DNA of 64,000 bases from positions 682,001-746,000 of the forward strand of contig NZ_CP081149.1 of assembly GCF_019665785.1 (NCBI RefSeq), written 5' to 3'. This stretch comes from Deefgea piscis. GTDB lineage: Bacteria > Pseudomonadota > Gammaproteobacteria > Burkholderiales > Chitinibacteraceae. Made by a program: the position numbers and the translations under genes. Below the pieces are notes generated by a model. That model did no database searches, was not told the origin of the DNA, and saw nothing but the letters and a program-made list of their open reading frames with translations. This document shows, in pieces, positions 54,283 to 64,000 of the stretch. How positions within the stretch are numbered: position 1 is the first letter of the stretch; each line of letters begins with the position of its first letter.

Positions 54283-55869
54283 ATGCCCGATTTCAATCGC
54301 TCATCGAGTGAGCATCTATGGCAATCGCTATCCCTATTTAATATTTTCCGGCTATTAATCGTGATTGGCTTGATGGTGGGGGCGTTTTTACTCACCGGTG
54401 AGAGCTTGCTTGAGCGCGATCATTTTTGGGTGGTGATTTGGATTTTAGGGTGTTACACCCTGTGCGGGATTATTTTTGCCTTTGGCATCGCCAAAAAATG
54501 GCCGCGTTTTGACGTGCAATTGTCGATTCATGTGTTGATTGATGTGATTTTTATTGTGGCGTTGATGCATCTCGGTGGCGGAATTAAAAGCGGATTTGGG
54601 ATTTTATTATTGCCGTATTTAGCTGGCGCCGGTTTGATTGCGCGTGGGCGGATGACGATCTTTCATGCGGCGATTGCCAGCATTGCTTTATTGGCTGAAA
54701 TGCTGTGGAGCGCGATACACGGTGATTTAGAATCAACAATACCGATGTCGACGGTATTTCTCTGTATCGCTTCATTTGCGGTGGCTTGGCTGGCATACCG
54801 GCTCTCTCGGTATGCTGAAGAAAACCGAGAGCTAGCTGAACAACGTAGTGTCGATATTGCGAATTTAGGTCAGCTCAATACTCGGATTTTACAAGACGTA
54901 TCTGACGGTGTTTTGGTAGTGGATAGTTGCAATTTAATTCAGCAATTTAATGAGCAAGCCGTTCGAGTCACCGGCGTTCGGACTGATTTAGGTAGCCCAT
55001 TGGCGGCGGATTTTCCTGAATTGGCAGCGCCTTTACACCGCTGGCGCGAGTTTCCAGAGCTGGGCAGTAGTGAATTAGTGCAAACAGCAGGTGGGCGTAA
55101 TACGCTGCGGGCGCGGTTTGTGTCTTTAACGCATGATTCGAGCGGGAATGTGCTGATTTATCTCGAAGATATGGCGCGCTTACGTCGTGAGTCACAGCAA
55201 TTAAAACTCGCCGCGCTCGGGCGTTTAACGGCCAATCTGGCGCATGAGATTCGCAATCCTTTAGGTGCAATTAGCCATGCGGCTGAGCTGATGCGTGAAG
55301 AGGCGAATGATGACCCCTTATTACAAAAATTGACGCGAATTATTAATGACAACAGCCTGCGCCTTGAGCGCATGGTGAAAGACGTTTTAGAGCTCAATCG
55401 TCGTGATCGAGTTGAGCGTATTGATATTCACTTGGCCGATTGGCTGGCCAATTTTGTGGAAGAATTTCGGCAACAAGAGAAAATACCGGTGCAGCTCACC
55501 ATCATTTGCCCACCGGAGGCGACGGTGCGGTTTGATGTGGGGCATTTGCATCAAGTGCTGTGGAATTTATCGCGTAATGGTTGGCGCTATTGCTTAAAGC
55601 AAGATCATAGCCTGCGTTTTACGGTGAGTGTATTTCGCTCTGGCTGGATGCTCAGTGTGATTAACGATGGACCTAGGGTGCCGAGCGACGCGCAGAGCCA
55701 GCTGTTTGAGCCTTTTTTTACTACTGAAAGTAAAGGCACGGGTTTGGGTTTATATATTGCGCGGGAAATTTGCGCAGCCAATGCCGCTTTACTAGAGTAC
55801 CAATCCCCGCCAGAGAGCGGTGCTTGTTTTCGAATTTTATTTGGATATACCGATGGCGAAAAAATCTAA
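54283..55869 (+). CDS. pilS: Sensor histidine kinase PilS (528 aa)
   Basis: Six N-terminal transmembrane helices (residues about 20-185), a PAS-like segment (DVSDGVLVVDSCNLIQQFNE), dimerisation domain with phospho-acceptor His near residue 319 in LAHEIRNPLGAISHAAELM, and an ATPase domain (NDGPRVP, FEPFFTTESKGTGLGLYI). In PilS-PilR it senses pilin levels in the membrane and controls pilA through sigma-54. The start is 54283 because the frame upstream runs through the rppH terminator. Overlaps pilR by 17 bases. Confidence 0.9.
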   Translation: MPDFNRSSSEHLWQSLSLFNIFRLLIVIGLMVGAFLLTGESLLERDHFWVVIWILGCYTLCGIIFAFGIAKKWPRFDVQLSIHVLIDVIFIVALMHLGGGIKSGFGILLLPYLAGAGLIARGRMTIFHAAIASIALLAEMLWSAIHGDLESTIPMSTVFLCIASFAVAWLAYRLSRYAEENRELAEQRSVDIANLGQLNTRILQDVSDGVLVVDSCNLIQQFNEQAVRVTGVRTDLGSPLAADFPELAAPLHRWREFPELGSSELVQTAGGRNTLRARFVSLTHDSSGNVLIYLEDMARLRRESQQLKLAALGRLTANLAHEIRNPLGAISHAAELMREEANDDPLLQKLTRIINDNSLRLERMVKDVLELNRRDRVERIDIHLADWLANFVEEFRQQEKIPVQLTIICPPEATVRFDVGHLHQVLWNLSRNGWRYCLKQDHSLRFTVSVFRSGWMLSVINDGPRVPSDAQSQLFEPFFTTESKGTGLGLYIAREICAANAALLEYQSPPESGACFRILFGYTDGEKI

Positions 55870-57220
55870 AGTATTACCCCGAGTTTTGGTGGTGGATGAT
55901 GAGCCTGATTTGGCCGAATTACTCGAATTAACTTTGCTCAAAATGGGGCTGGCGGTTGAAACTGCCAATGGGGTGATTGCCGCCAAAGCTTTGATTGATA
56001 GCCAGCATTTTGATTTGTGTTTGACCGATATGCGCATGCCCGATGGTGAAGGCTTGGATCTGGTTCGGTATATCCAAAGTAAAGGCTTAGATTTACCGAT
56101 TGCGGTGATTACGGCATATGGTAATACCGAGAATGCCGTTGCGGCTCTGAAAGCGGGCGCGTTTGATTATTTGGCCAAGCCGGTGGCGCTAGAGCAATTG
56201 CGGGCTTTAGTCAAATCGGCACTGAAAATTGAAGCTACGCTAGCGGTAAAAGCCGCGCGACGAGATCGTCCGCTGCTGGGCGATTCGCCAGCTTTGCAAC
56301 ACGCTTTGGTGTTAATTGAAAAACTAGCGCGCAATCAAGCGCCAGTGTACGTCACCGGAGAGTCGGGCTCGGGTAAAGAGCGGGCGGCGCGAACGATTCA
56401 TAGTTGTTCTAGTCGGGTGGATCAGCCATTTATTGCGGTGAACTGCGGTGCGATTCCGGAAAACTTAATGGAAAGTGAGTTTTTTGGCTACCGCAAAGGC
56501 GCATTTACCGGCGCGATGGAAGACCGCGATGGCTTTTTTCAGGCGGCACATGGCGGTACGCTATTTTTGGATGAAGTCGCCGATTTGCCCTTGCTGATGC
56601 AAGTTAAATTGCTGCGCGCCATTCAAGAGCGCAAAGTACGCAAAGTGGGCGGCGTGCAAGAAGAAGACGTTGATGTACGGATTATTTCGGCAACGCATCA
56701 AAATCTATCGCGCTGCGTTGAGGCTGGGCGTTTTCGGCAAGATTTGTATTATCGACTGAATGTGATCGAGCTGAAAATGCCGGCACTGCGCGAAATGGGC
56801 AACGATGTCTTATTAATCGCTCAGTTTTTAGTTGAAGACATCGCTGCGCGCCATGGCATGCCAGTGTTGGCTTTTACTGCGGCAGCCAAAGAGGCGCTAT
56901 GCCGTTATGATTTTCCCGGTAATGTGCGTGAATTAGAAAATCTACTTGAGCGCGCAATGGCTTTGGCCGATGGCCAGCAGATTGATATCGATGATCTGCA
57001 ATTGCAACACGCTTCTTGCGATAAAGCAGAGGCCGTTGCGGCGAATTTAGGCGACACCTATCCATTGCAAGACTATTTGGATCGGGTAGAAAAAGCCGCC
57101 ATTATCGCTGCTTTGGATAAAACCGGCTTTAATCGAACGCAGGCAGCGAAATTACTCGGCGTGACCTTTCGAAGTTTGCGCTATCGCTTAGAAAGATTGG
57201 GGATTACGCAAGATGAGTGA
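55853..57220 (+). CDS. pilR: Sigma-54-dependent response regulator PilR (455 aa)
   Basis: Receiver domain (VLVVDDEPDLAELLEL; phospho-Asp near residue 57 in CLTDMRMPDG), AAA+ domain with Walker A GESGSGKERAARTI and the sigma-54 contact motif GAFTGA near residue 217, and a Fis-type helix-turn-helix (NRTQAAKLLGVTFRSLRYRL) at the end. Activates pilin genes, none of which is in the window. Overlaps both pilS and ampD, so all three are co-translated. Confidence 0.93.
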   Translation: MAKKSKVLPRVLVVDDEPDLAELLELTLLKMGLAVETANGVIAAKALIDSQHFDLCLTDMRMPDGEGLDLVRYIQSKGLDLPIAVITAYGNTENAVAALKAGAFDYLAKPVALEQLRALVKSALKIEATLAVKAARRDRPLLGDSPALQHALVLIEKLARNQAPVYVTGESGSGKERAARTIHSCSSRVDQPFIAVNCGAIPENLMESEFFGYRKGAFTGAMEDRDGFFQAAHGGTLFLDEVADLPLLMQVKLLRAIQERKVRKVGGVQEEDVDVRIISATHQNLSRCVEAGRFRQDLYYRLNVIELKMPALREMGNDVLLIAQFLVEDIAARHGMPVLAFTAAAKEALCRYDFPGNVRELENLLERAMALADGQQIDIDDLQLQHASCDKAEAVAANLGDTYPLQDYLDRVEKAAIIAALDKTGFNRTQAAKLLGVTFRSLRYRLERLGITQDE

Positions 57221-57860
57221 ATCGCTGGGGCGGTTTGAATCAGCAACAATCAAATTGAGTGAGCCAATGTTGCAATTTGAAATTGATGAATTGGGCTGGT
57301 GCCATGCGGCCAAGCGGATACCGAGTCCCAATTGTGATGCGCGCCCAGTCGGGCAAGCGCCCGATATGCTGGTGATCCACAATATTCATTTGCCACCGCA
57401 ACCGGCAGGAACGCTTGAGTTTACTGGTCCGGACATTGAGCGGCTATTTACCAATACGCTGGATGTGGCTGATCACGCTTGTTATGCAGAGTTGGCGCAA
57501 CTGCGGGTGTCGGCGCATTTTTTGATTCGCCGCAGCGGTGAAATCCTGCAATTTGTACCGTGCGAGCTGCGCGCTTGGCATGCGGGTGTATCACGTTGGC
57601 AAGAACGTGAGCGCTGTAATGATTTTTCGATTGGTATTGAATTGGAAGGCTCGGACTTTGTGCCTTTTATGCCAGCGCAATATGCAGCGTTGAATTCACT
57701 GGCTGCGGCATTGCAGCGCCGCTACCCGCTGGCTTTTTTATTGGGGCATAGCGAGATTGCGCCGGAAAGAAAAACCGATCCAGGCCCTTATTTTGATTGG
57801 AATTTACTGGCGGAGCCGATTTTGGAATTACGCCAAACTGGCAACATCAGCCAACTCTAA
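57213..57860 (+). CDS. ampD: 1,6-anhydro-N-acetylmuramyl-L-alanine amidase (215 aa)
   Basis: Cytoplasmic zinc amidase in peptidoglycan recycling. Zinc ligands are in VIHNIH, GHSEIAPERKTDPGPYFDW (His and Asp), with the catalytic Glu in IGIELEGSDF. The first ATG overlaps pilR by eight bases; an alternative start at 57267 with GAGTGAG upstream gives 197 residues, nearer the usual length. Co-transcribed with pilSR. Confidence 0.92.
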   Translation: MSESLGRFESATIKLSEPMLQFEIDELGWCHAAKRIPSPNCDARPVGQAPDMLVIHNIHLPPQPAGTLEFTGPDIERLFTNTLDVADHACYAELAQLRVSAHFLIRRSGEILQFVPCELRAWHAGVSRWQERERCNDFSIGIELEGSDFVPFMPAQYAALNSLAAALQRRYPLAFLLGHSEIAPERKTDPGPYFDWNLLAEPILELRQTGNISQL

Positions 57861-57962
57861 TGTTTATGCTGCGTTGCCGCAACGATTGTCGTTTATTCAT
57901 GCCCCTGCTGCGTATCACAGGACTATAATCCGCAACCTCTACTTGGTTTGATAGAAATACAC

Positions 57963-59855
57963 ATGTCGACTTCTCAAGCGCAGGATCCAAAAAAGCTAGC
58001 CGGACTAATCGTTGGTGCGATTGGTGTGGTCTATGGCGATATTGGTACTAGCCCGCTGTACACTCTGAAAGAATGCTTTAACGGCCATGTGGCTCTTGAT
58101 TTAAATCCAGCGAATATTTTAGGGGTTTTATCGCTGATTTTTTGGAGCCTGATGATCGTCGTTTCGACCAAATACATCATGTTTATTATGCGTGCGGATA
58201 ATCGAGGCGAAGGTGGTATTTTGGCTTTGATGGCCTTGGCGGCGCGTAATGCCACACCGGGTTCTCGCAAGGCCATGTGGATTACCATTATTGGTCTATT
58301 TGGCGCCGCTTTGTTTTATGGCGATTCGATTATTACCCCGGCGATTTCTGTGCTTTCGGCATTAGAAGGGATTAGCATTGTTTCGCACACCTTTGATCCT
58401 TATATTATTCCGATTGCCATTGTGGTGATGGTGGTGCTGTTTGGGATTCAAGCACGCGGTACGGCCAGTATGGGCAAGTTATTTGGCCCAATTACCATAG
58501 CTTGGTTTTTGGCATTGGCGGGCTTAGGCATTGCCCAAATTATTCAAGCGCCTGAAGTGTTAAAAGCGCTTAACCCCTTGTATGCGATTGAATTTTTTAT
58601 CTCTAGTCCAAAAATTGCGTTTATTTTGCTTGGTGCAGTGGTGTTGGCTTTGACCGGGGCTGAGGCTTTATATGCCGATATGGGCCACTTTGGTCGTCCG
58701 GCGATTCGCTATGCGTGGTTTGGTTTGGTATTGCCCGCCTTGATGCTCAATTATTTAGGGCAGGGCGCGCTATTGTTGACCACCCCCGAAGCGATTAAAA
58801 ATCCATTTTATATGATGGCGCCGGCGTGGATGGTGATGCCGCTGGTGGTATTGGCCACTTGTGCGTCGATTATTGCTTCGCAAGCGGTGATTTCTGGGGC
58901 GTATTCGGTCACTAGCCAAGCGATTCAGCTCGGCTTTGTACCAAGAATGGATATTCAGCATACGTCTGAGCGTGAAATTGGTCAGATTTATATGCCGGGG
59001 ATTAATTGGTTCTTGTTAGCCTCGGTGATTTTATTGGTGATTGGTTTTAAAACATCGAGTAATTTGGCCGCCGCGTATGGTTTTGCCGTGACGTGCACCA
59101 TGGTGATGACCACTTTACTGGCGTTTATGGTCTTGGGTCGTGGTTTGGCTGGTTGGAAAAAATATGGCTTATACGCGATGTTAAGCCTATTTTTAGTCGT
59201 CGATTTGGCCTTGTTTGCCTCAAACTCGCTCAAAATCCATGAGGGCGGCTGGTTCCCATTGGTGATTGGTTTGGTGGCCTTTATCTTGATGACGACTTGG
59301 AAGCGGGGTCGTAAGATGTTGTCGGCTAAATTGCTTGAAGGTGAAATGCCATTAAGCGGCTTTGTTGAAAGCCTTGAAGCGCACCCACCGCAGCGTGTCG
59401 AAGGGATTTCAATCTTTATGACCGCCAATACTGACACGGTGCCGCATGCTTTATTGCATAATTTAAAACACAATAAAGTGCTGCACGAGCAAGTGGTGTT
59501 CTTGACGGTGCAAACCAACGATATTCCTTATGTACCACTTAAAGAGCGAGTCACAGTGCGGCGATTGGGGGAAAGTTTTTACCAAATTGTGGCAACGTTT
59601 GGCTTTAAAGAAGAGCCCAATATTCCTGCAGTATTGTTGCAAGTAACACAGCTGCAGCCAGAATTGGTGTTTGATGAAATGAATACCTCGTTCTTCTTGT
59701 CGCGTGAAACGATTGTTGAAGCGAAATATCCATCAATGAGCTGGTGGCGTCGCCGCTTGTTTAGTTTGATGAGTCGCAATGCAACGCGGGTTACCAACTT
59801 CTTTAAAATCCCACCTAACCGTGTGGTTGAAATGGGGATGCAGGTAGAGCTATAG
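57963..59855 (+). CDS. kup: Kup-type potassium uptake protein (630 aa)
   Basis: K+/H+ symporter with twelve membrane helices and a cytoplasmic C-terminal domain. GVVYGDIGTSPLYTLKECF is the family signature; FYGDSIITPAISVLSA and YADMGHFGRPAIRY also match. Start at 57963 gives the usual length. A TATAAT-like box (57924-57929) lies 34 bases upstream, suggesting its own promoter after ampD. The stop codon overlaps the first bases of a 49-bp palindrome. Confidence 0.95.
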   Translation: MSTSQAQDPKKLAGLIVGAIGVVYGDIGTSPLYTLKECFNGHVALDLNPANILGVLSLIFWSLMIVVSTKYIMFIMRADNRGEGGILALMALAARNATPGSRKAMWITIIGLFGAALFYGDSIITPAISVLSALEGISIVSHTFDPYIIPIAIVVMVVLFGIQARGTASMGKLFGPITIAWFLALAGLGIAQIIQAPEVLKALNPLYAIEFFISSPKIAFILLGAVVLALTGAEALYADMGHFGRPAIRYAWFGLVLPALMLNYLGQGALLLTTPEAIKNPFYMMAPAWMVMPLVVLATCASIIASQAVISGAYSVTSQAIQLGFVPRMDIQHTSEREIGQIYMPGINWFLLASVILLVIGFKTSSNLAAAYGFAVTCTMVMTTLLAFMVLGRGLAGWKKYGLYAMLSLFLVVDLALFASNSLKIHEGGWFPLVIGLVAFILMTTWKRGRKMLSAKLLEGEMPLSGFVESLEAHPPQRVEGISIFMTANTDTVPHALLHNLKHNKVLHEQVVFLTVQTNDIPYVPLKERVTVRRLGESFYQIVATFGFKEEPNIPAVLLQVTQLQPELVFDEMNTSFFLSRETIVEAKYPSMSWWRRRLFSLMSRNATRVTNFFKIPPNRVVEMGMQVEL

Positions 59856-59902
59856 GTATATGACTCTAAGCATTATTAGTTAAGGGTTAGCGCCCTATAC
59901 AT
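59854..59902. repeat. 49-bp palindromic element, divergent copy
   Basis: AGGTAT...ATACAT at 49 bases with inner stem CTAA/TTAG. It begins inside the kup stop codon and is followed at once by a terminator. Confidence 0.55.
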
Positions 59903-59903
59903 C

Positions 59904-59930
59904 AACGCAGCCTCTGGGCTGCGTTTTTTT
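59904..59930. terminator. Terminator between convergent kup and HAD genes
   Basis: AACGCAG/CTGCGTT stem with T-run on the plus strand; the HAD gene stop overlaps its end. Confidence 0.88.
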
Positions 59931-60549
59931 ATAGCTGTTTCAGTTGGGTAATACAGCGATCGGCTGCAGGGTGATTTTTATTACCATGGCGCAACCAAAT
60001 CGTTTGCATCCCTAATTTTTTGGCGGTGATCAGATTGTCGATACTGTCTTCAACCATGATGCAGTCGCTGGCTTTGAGTTTAAATTGGCGTAGCATTTGG
60101 TAATAAGCCTTGGGTATAGGCTTGGGGGTAAGATTGAGCGTATCGATGGCTGCTATACCTATGAAATATCGCTCAATATCGAGCGCCGCGAGCATGGCTC
60201 TGGCGTAGGCAATGGGGCCATTGGTAAATACAATCTTGTTGCCATTGAGTCTGGCCAGTGTGGATTTAAGCTGCGGCATCGGATGCACTTCACTCAGTAG
60301 CTGAGGTAAAGGATGGCAAGCCGCTAAAAAATGATGTGGGTTTAGATGCGTATGATGGCGAATCAAGCCCAATAAAGTCGCGCCATAGCGCCGCCAATAA
60401 TCTTGGCGTAGCTGATTGGCGGCCGATTGCTGCAGTTGCAATTCATTTTGTAGCCAAGCCGTCATTGCCGAATCGATCACCGGAAATGCATGCTGGTTGG
60501 CATGATGCAGCGTATTGTCGAGATCAAAAATCCAAGTAGGTTGGGGCAT
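59929..60549 (-). CDS. HAD-family pyrimidine 5'-nucleotidase-like hydrolase (206 aa)
   Basis: HAD phosphatase: nucleophile motif WIFDLDNTLHHA at the N-terminus, motif II IVFTNGP, and a conserved lysine plus EDSIDNL acid motif near residue 165. SDT1/YjjG-type proteins of this length dephosphorylate pyrimidine nucleotides; PGP-like roles are also possible. Convergent with kup. Confidence 0.85.
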   Translation of the reverse strand: MPQPTWIFDLDNTLHHANQHAFPVIDSAMTAWLQNELQLQQSAANQLRQDYWRRYGATLLGLIRHHTHLNPHHFLAACHPLPQLLSEVHPMPQLKSTLARLNGNKIVFTNGPIAYARAMLAALDIERYFIGIAAIDTLNLTPKPIPKAYYQMLRQFKLKASDCIMVEDSIDNLITAKKLGMQTIWLRHGNKNHPAADRCITQLKQL

Positions 60550-60612
60550 AGCAAAGAAAATGGCCGATGAGATCGGCCATTGTGTCGAGTTTACTCAAGA
60601 TAAACAATGTGT

Positions 60613-61044
60613 TTAGCTGTAAATATATTGCTCAAGTTGCTCGATCGCGAATTCTTGCTCGGCCATTTTTTCATGCACCAAATCACCAATCGACAACACG
60701 CCCAGTACCGTGTCGCCGTCGAGTACCGGTAAGTGACGGATGCGTTTTTCGGTCATGAGCCCCATACATTCATTGGTCGTGGCATTGGGCGGCACGCAAA
60801 GTAATTTATGCGTCATGATTTCTGAAACCGGTGTGTTGGATGAGGTTTTCCCCATTAAAACGACTTTGCGCGCGTAATCACGCTCGGAGAAAATCCCAAC
60901 GAGTTTGTCGTTTTCCATCACTAAAATGGCACCGATATTGGCATCGGCCATCATTTGTAAGGCTTGATAGACTGTTGCGTTTGGAGAGACTGCGACGGTA
61001 TCGTGTTTGTTTTTGGCGGCGAGCATTTGACGAGCGGTGGTCAT
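60613..61044 (-). CDS. Tandem CBS-domain protein (143 aa)
   Basis: Two CBS domains (residues about 10-70 and 78-138: VSPNATVYQALQMMADANIG, VPPNATTNECMGLMTEKRIR) with GIFSERDYARKV in between, so a single Bateman module that binds adenosyl ligands. Stand-alone proteins of this type occur widely in betaproteobacteria and are poorly defined. AAGGGA precedes the start. Confidence 0.92.
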   Translation of the reverse strand: MTTARQMLAAKNKHDTVAVSPNATVYQALQMMADANIGAILVMENDKLVGIFSERDYARKVVLMGKTSSNTPVSEIMTHKLLCVPPNATTNECMGLMTEKRIRHLPVLDGDTVLGVLSIGDLVHEKMAEQEFAIEQLEQYIYS

Positions 61045-61105
61045 TGTTAGTTTTCCCTTGGCTAAGCAGTGTTTTTACTGTAGCTGACAGGGTTTAACAT
61101 GCAAG

Positions 61106-61134
61106 AAAAAAGGGCGACTAAAGTCGCCCTTTTT
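61106..61134. terminator. Bidirectional terminator behind argB
   Basis: AAAAAAGGGCGACT/AGTCGCCCTTTTT, symmetric with A- and T-runs, in the gap after argB (minus strand) and before the CBS gene. Confidence 0.9.
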
Positions 61135-61151
61135 ATCAACTTGATGCCGCC

Positions 61152-62081
<930 letters not shown>

Positions 62082-62166
62082 TCAGAAATCTGGGGGTGGA
62101 TTGTGTTGCAAAATAAATACCAGATGAATCGCTTTGAATGATTGACGCTGAAATCGCGAGTGTAGA

Positions 62167-62190
62167 TAATAAATGAACGTTCATTTATTA
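62167..62190. promoter_or_regulatory. TetR-type operator (perfect 24-bp palindrome)
   Basis: Core AAATGAACGTTCATTT extended by TAAT/ATTA on each side, a perfect 24-bp palindrome ending ten bases before the tetR-type start. Form and place are typical of an autoregulatory site for an efflux repressor. Confidence 0.85.
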
Positions 62191-62200
62191 GCGAAATGTC

Positions 62201-62845
62201 ATGTGCCCCATAAAGTGTTGGTCGCGGCGTAAAGAAGCCCGACCACAAGAAATCCTTGAGGCGGCTTTGTCCTTGTTTGTCGAAAAAGGCTATGCCGCTA
62301 CCAAGATCGAAGACATTGCCCGTGCCGCAGGGGTGACCCGTGGTACGCCTTATTTGTACTTTGCCAATAAAGAAGAAATTTTTAAATCGGTGATTCGTTC
62401 TTTGCTGTTGCCGCAGCTGGCAATTGGCGCAACGCTATTACAAGACTGGCAAGGTAGTGCCCGTGACTTGCTGCAAGAGTTATTTCATTTGTGGTGGCGT
62501 AATGTGGGCGCAACATCGCTATCGGCACTGCCTAAGTTGATGATTGCAGAAGGGGGCAACTTCCCAGAAGTGATGCAACTTTACAATGAAGAAGTGACTG
62601 CACCGGGGCAAGCGATGTTGCGGCAGGTGCTGACTTTAGGCGTGGCGCGTGGTGAGTTTGTCATTAACGATATCGACTATGCCGCGCATATTTTATCTAG
62701 CCCGATGGTGATGGCGATGGTGTTGCAAAACACTCCTTTATATTGCTTACCCGCTGATTTTTCTGCCCAACGTTACGTGCAATGCACGGTGGATTTATTT
62801 TTAACCGGCCTTTTGGCCCGTCCTATGGATGCCTCTCATGCTTAA
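62201..62845 (+). CDS. TetR/AcrR-family repressor of an RND pump (214 aa)
   Basis: N-terminal helix-turn-helix (RPQEILEAALSLFVEKGYAA, then IARAAGVTRGTPYLYFANKE) and a helical effector domain of the AcrR type with a C-terminal half rich in Leu/Met. It leads an operon with a membrane-fusion lipoprotein and an RND permease, so it probably represses the pump and releases DNA on binding its substrates. The stop overlaps the next gene by eight bases. Confidence 0.92.
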   Translation: MCPIKCWSRRKEARPQEILEAALSLFVEKGYAATKIEDIARAAGVTRGTPYLYFANKEEIFKSVIRSLLLPQLAIGATLLQDWQGSARDLLQELFHLWWRNVGATSLSALPKLMIAEGGNFPEVMQLYNEEVTAPGQAMLRQVLTLGVARGEFVINDIDYAAHILSSPMVMAMVLQNTPLYCLPADFSAQRYVQCTVDLFLTGLLARPMDASHA

Positions 62846-63923
62846 TAAATGGTCAGTGACACTACTTGCCGCGATGGTCGTTTTAGCCGGTTGCAAATCA
62901 GAACAAAAACCGGTCGAAGAAATTCGCCCGGTGCGCACCATGGTGGTGGGTGGAGCCTTACCTGCTGCAGCTGAGGTGTATAGCGGCGAGGTGAAAGCGC
63001 AGCATGAAGTGCCGTTGGGATTTCGCATTCCCGGCAAAATTATTTCGCGCTCAGTGAGTGTGGGCGATATGGTGAAAAAAGGTCAGGTGTTAGCGCAACT
63101 GGATGCCGGCGATGTGGCGTTGAACGCCACGGCTGCGCGCGCGGCTTTATCTTCTGCGCAGGCGCAGTTAGCACAAGCCAAACTCGATTATCAGCGCTCA
63201 CAAGATTTACACGCACAGAACTTTGTTAGCCAAGCCGAGGTAGATAAACGGCAAACGGCGCTGATTTCAGCGCAAAAACTCACTGAGCAAGCCAAGGCGC
63301 AAGTGGATTTGGCGAATAATCAGGCGAGTTACACTCAACTCACTGCCGATGGCGATGGCGTGATTACGCAAACCTTGGCTGAACCGGGCGCAGTGGTTTC
63401 TGCGGGACAATCGGTACTGATGTTGGCCAAAGCTGGGCAGTATGAGGCAGTGATTGATGTGCCAGAAAATCGCGTTCAAGCGTGGCAGCCAGGGCAAAAA
63501 GTGGCCGTGCAACTGTGGGCCGATGCCAATCGAGAGTTGGTTGGCACGGTGAGCGAAGTCGCCCCTGCGGCCGATAGTAAAACCCGAACGTTTCGCGTGA
63601 AGGTCGCGCTACCGGAAAAAAATTCAGCTGCACTGGGTATGACGATACAGGTAAGTCAGGTATTCGCTTCTAAAGAGATACCTAATGAAATATCTGTACC
63701 GATGTCGGCAATCTTTGGCAAAGAGCAAATGATGCGAGTGTGGTTAGTGGATGCTAAAAACACCGTGCATAGCCAAGCCATTACCGTGCTGGGTCATCAA
63801 GGCCAGCAAGTTAGAATTCAAGGGATTCCTGCTAAATCGGTGGTGGTGACTGCTGGTGTGCATTTATTGCGTGAAGGGCAAAAAATCAAAATCTTGCCAG
63901 CAGCGCAAGGAGCACAGCAATGA
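62838..63923 (+). CDS. RND efflux periplasmic adaptor (membrane fusion) lipoprotein (361 aa)
   Basis: Lipobox VLAGC near residue 17, then a biotinyl-lipoyl-like half (GFRIPGKIISRSVSVGDMVKKGQVLAQLD), an alpha-hairpin (residues about 90-145, QAQLAQAKLDYQRSQDLHAQ), the second lipoyl half (TADGDGVITQTLAEPGAVVS) and a beta-barrel domain. Links the inner-membrane pump to an outer-membrane channel. Start is 62838 or three codons earlier. Stop overlaps the permease start (ATGA). Confidence 0.92.
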   Translation: MLNKWSVTLLAAMVVLAGCKSEQKPVEEIRPVRTMVVGGALPAAAEVYSGEVKAQHEVPLGFRIPGKIISRSVSVGDMVKKGQVLAQLDAGDVALNATAARAALSSAQAQLAQAKLDYQRSQDLHAQNFVSQAEVDKRQTALISAQKLTEQAKAQVDLANNQASYTQLTADGDGVITQTLAEPGAVVSAGQSVLMLAKAGQYEAVIDVPENRVQAWQPGQKVAVQLWADANRELVGTVSEVAPAADSKTRTFRVKVALPEKNSAALGMTIQVSQVFASKEIPNEISVPMSAIFGKEQMMRVWLVDAKNTVHSQAITVLGHQGQQVRIQGIPAKSVVVTAGVHLLREGQKIKILPAAQGAQQ

Positions 63924-64000
63924 ACGAACAACGGCAGTCGTTTAATTTATCCGCTTGGGCGCTCACGCATCAGTCTTTAGTACTGTATCTGATGGTGATC
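63920..64000 (+). CDS. RND efflux permease, N-terminal fragment cut by the window
   Basis: 27 codons to the window edge. FNLSAWALTHQSLVLYLMVI is the cytoplasmic lead and the start of the first membrane helix of an AcrB-type permease. Start overlaps the adaptor stop. Confidence 0.88.
   Translation, partial: MNEQRQSFNLSAWALTHQSLVLYLMVI

Overview
The window is a stretch of ordinary, densely coded bacterial chromosome of about 49% G+C. The gene content (proA, nadD, rsfS, cysDN, ahpCF, ttcA, rppH, pilSR, ampD, kup, argB, an elongator tRNA-Met) and the general look of the proteins suggest a betaproteobacterium of the Neisseriales, perhaps Chitinibacteraceae (Deefgea/Chitinibacter-like). That assignment is an inference and was not tested by a search.

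Layout. 0.4-3.4 kb: an ACT-domain regulator, an exported solute-binding protein, an AraC regulator and a YbhB-like protein. 3.5-11.6 kb: a putrescine-degradation locus (puuB, chemoreceptor, puuA, puuD, ald, divergent puuC). 11.8-16.6 kb: a HugZ-like protein, an RstA/RstB two-component system, an exported Lys/Ala/Ser repeat protein resembling acid-shock protein Asr, and a membrane-anchored trypsin-like protease. 16.8-22.0 kb: proA, a micro-ORF, nadD, rsfS, cysD, cysN. 22-27.1 kb: an HCCA-isomerase-like protein, FKBP, a LysE exporter, and a four-gene operon of a J-domain protein plus three unrecognised proteins, preceded by a structured RNA that ends in a terminator. 27.1-36.9 kb: an eight-gene operon for oxidative, non-phosphorylated sugar catabolism with a divergent LacI-type regulator and two perfect palindromic operators. 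36.9-43.6 kb: a periplasmic binding protein, ahpC-ahpF, tRNA-Met, an Na+/H+ antiporter-like carrier and lysP. 43.6-45.2 kb: an IS110-family element. 45.3-64 kb: PlsC, a MidA-type methyltransferase, a flavoprotein, a large Ig-domain lipoprotein, ttcA with a spermidine-synthase-like gene, rppH, pilS-pilR-ampD-kup, a HAD phosphatase, a CBS protein, argB, and the start of a TetR-controlled RND efflux operon that runs off the right edge.

Most unusual signals. (1) A family of intergenic palindromes of exactly 49 bp with ends RGGTAT...ATACCY: five core copies, one overlapping the end of rstA, three divergent copies and one marginal one, all lying at or just after the 3' end of a gene. (2) An rstAB operon next to an Asr-like repeat gene with a near-consensus RstA box upstream, which would extend the E. 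coli RstA-asr link to another lineage. (3) The J-domain operon with its terminator-ending leader RNA. Other interspersed palindromes (CAGAG type, GGGART type, GGTGGAATAAG type and a 21-bp inverted repeat) show that intergenic regions here are rich in small repeats.
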